A program made the position numbers and the translations under genes. Shown here piece after piece: positions 6,544 through 7,212 of a stretch of 7,212 nt of DNA. Each line of letters starts with the position of its first letter. The first letter of the stretch is position 1. This DNA is from Planctomycetota bacterium (GTDB taxonomy: Bacteria > Planctomycetota > Planctomycetia > Pirellulales > Pirellulaceae). The DNA lies in contig JAPLNJ010000321.1 in assembly GCA_026692885.1 (NCBI GenBank), positions 1-7,212 on the forward strand. The letters are read 5' to 3'. The notes beneath the pieces are model-generated. The model did no database searches, was not told where the DNA came from, and was given only the letters and a program-made list of their open reading frames with translations.

Positions 6544-7212
6544 ATGCTGGCCCCCAACTCCCCAACACTGCCGATCGTGCGCATTGGCAACTTACCCGCC
6601 CAGGACCAGCCCCAGCGCTGGTTGGTCGAGCAACTATGGGGCGCAGCGGCGGTCGGCCTGATCGGCGGCGCCCCGAAGTGTTCCAAGACTTGGCTGGGGC
6701 TGGATCTGGCCCTCAGCGTAGCTACCGGGACGCCCAGCCTGGGCCGCTACGCCGTGCCGGAACCCGGTCCGGTCCTGATCTATCTGGCCGAGGATGCCTT
6801 GCCGATCGTGCGGCAACGGGTGGCGGGCATGGCCCGCCAGCGCGGTCGGGAACTGCAACCGGTCGAGATCCACGTAATCACGGCCCCGACGCTGCGATTG
6901 GATCGCGAACAGCACCGCGGACAACTCCTGGAGGCGGCCCAGCGGCTCCGGCCGCGACTGCTGCTGTTGGACCCGTTGGTCCGCCTGCACGGCATTGACG
7001 AAAACAACGCCCGGGAAGTGGCCGAGTTGTTGGCCTACCTCCGGACCTTGCAACGGCAGTTGGACCTGGCGGTCATGCTGGTGCATCACACCCGCAAGAA
7101 CGCCCCCGGCGGCATCGCCAGCGGTCAGGCCCTACGCGGCTCCAGTGACCTGCATGCCTTCGGCGATTCCAACCTTTACCTGCGACGCACTCAGGATCGC
7201 TTGCTGCTATCC
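6544..7212 (+). CDS. RepA-like AAA_25 ATPase, C-terminus beyond window
   Basis: 223 codons to the window edge without a stop. It resembles the RepA/KaiC-type hexameric ATPases annotated AAA_25. The P-loop is GGAPKCSKTWLGLDLA (41-56); the second conserved glycine of the standard motif is replaced by serine (CSKT), a variant I recall in this subfamily. YLAED (80-84) supplies the likely catalytic glutamate, LLLLDPL (139-145) is Walker B, and VHHTRKN (180-186) and RGSSDLHAFGDS (198-209) are further RecA-fold signatures. RepA of plasmid RSF1010 is a DNA helicase, but many AAA_25 genes in mobile elements are uncharacterised. It starts 2 nt after the AAA+ gene, so it belongs to the same operon. It may help with replication, target DNA handling or element maintenance. 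Similar ATPases in phage and plasmid loci are alternatives. Confidence 0.88.
   Translation, partial: MLAPNSPTLPIVRIGNLPAQDQPQRWLVEQLWGAAAVGLIGGAPKCSKTWLGLDLALSVATGTPSLGRYAVPEPGPVLIYLAEDALPIVRQRVAGMARQRGRELQPVEIHVITAPTLRLDREQHRGQLLEAAQRLRPRLLLLDPLVRLHGIDENNAREVAELLAYLRTLQRQLDLAVMLVHHTRKNAPGGIASGQALRGSSDLHAFGDSNLYLRRTQDRLLLS

Overview
GC-rich bacterial DNA with no rRNA, tRNA or CRISPR array. The protein families (a DUF4303 protein, a SUKH-like protein, a large serine recombinase of the kind preceded by a small 'ILARGVLRL' protein, and a DDE transposase/AAA ATPase/RepA-like ATPase series) and the TACAAT-type promoters would suit a planctomycete or a similar large-genome environmental bacterium. 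That assignment is an inference from protein style and is not proven by the sequence.

The left third (1-1960) is a leftward array of small accessory genes. It holds a SUKH/SMI1-like protein that runs off the left edge, a small membrane protein with a C-terminal zinc ribbon, and a DUF4303 protein. Each gene is preceded, 48-61 bp upstream of its start, by a copy of the same promoter-like repeat with the core TACAATGCGGC on the minus strand. Two of the copies also share a 26-bp block (23 of 26 identical) further upstream. This looks like an array of independently promoted gene cassettes, possibly immunity-type genes, but no canonical integron attC site could be found.

The middle (2026-3240) is a rightward large serine recombinase that has lost its catalytic N-terminus. 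The start of a small helper protein is joined in frame to the recombinase just after the point where the catalytic serine should be. Its C-terminal tail is also cut off, at about 3165, probably by arrival of the next element.

The right half (about 3165-7212, running off the right edge) looks like the left part of a large transposon. After a 250-bp leader with a promoter candidate, two strong stem-loops and an inverted repeat that covers the Shine-Dalgarno sequence, four tightly spaced rightward genes follow: a zinc-finger/HTH protein of unknown function, a DD35E rve-family transposase, an ExeA/TniB-type AAA ATPase, and a RepA-like (AAA_25) ATPase cut by the window end. By analogy with MuA/MuB, TniA/TniB and IstA/IstB, the transposase and ATPase should form the transposition core. 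The zinc-finger and RepA-like proteins are extra components whose roles are unknown, and they are the most promising novelty here.
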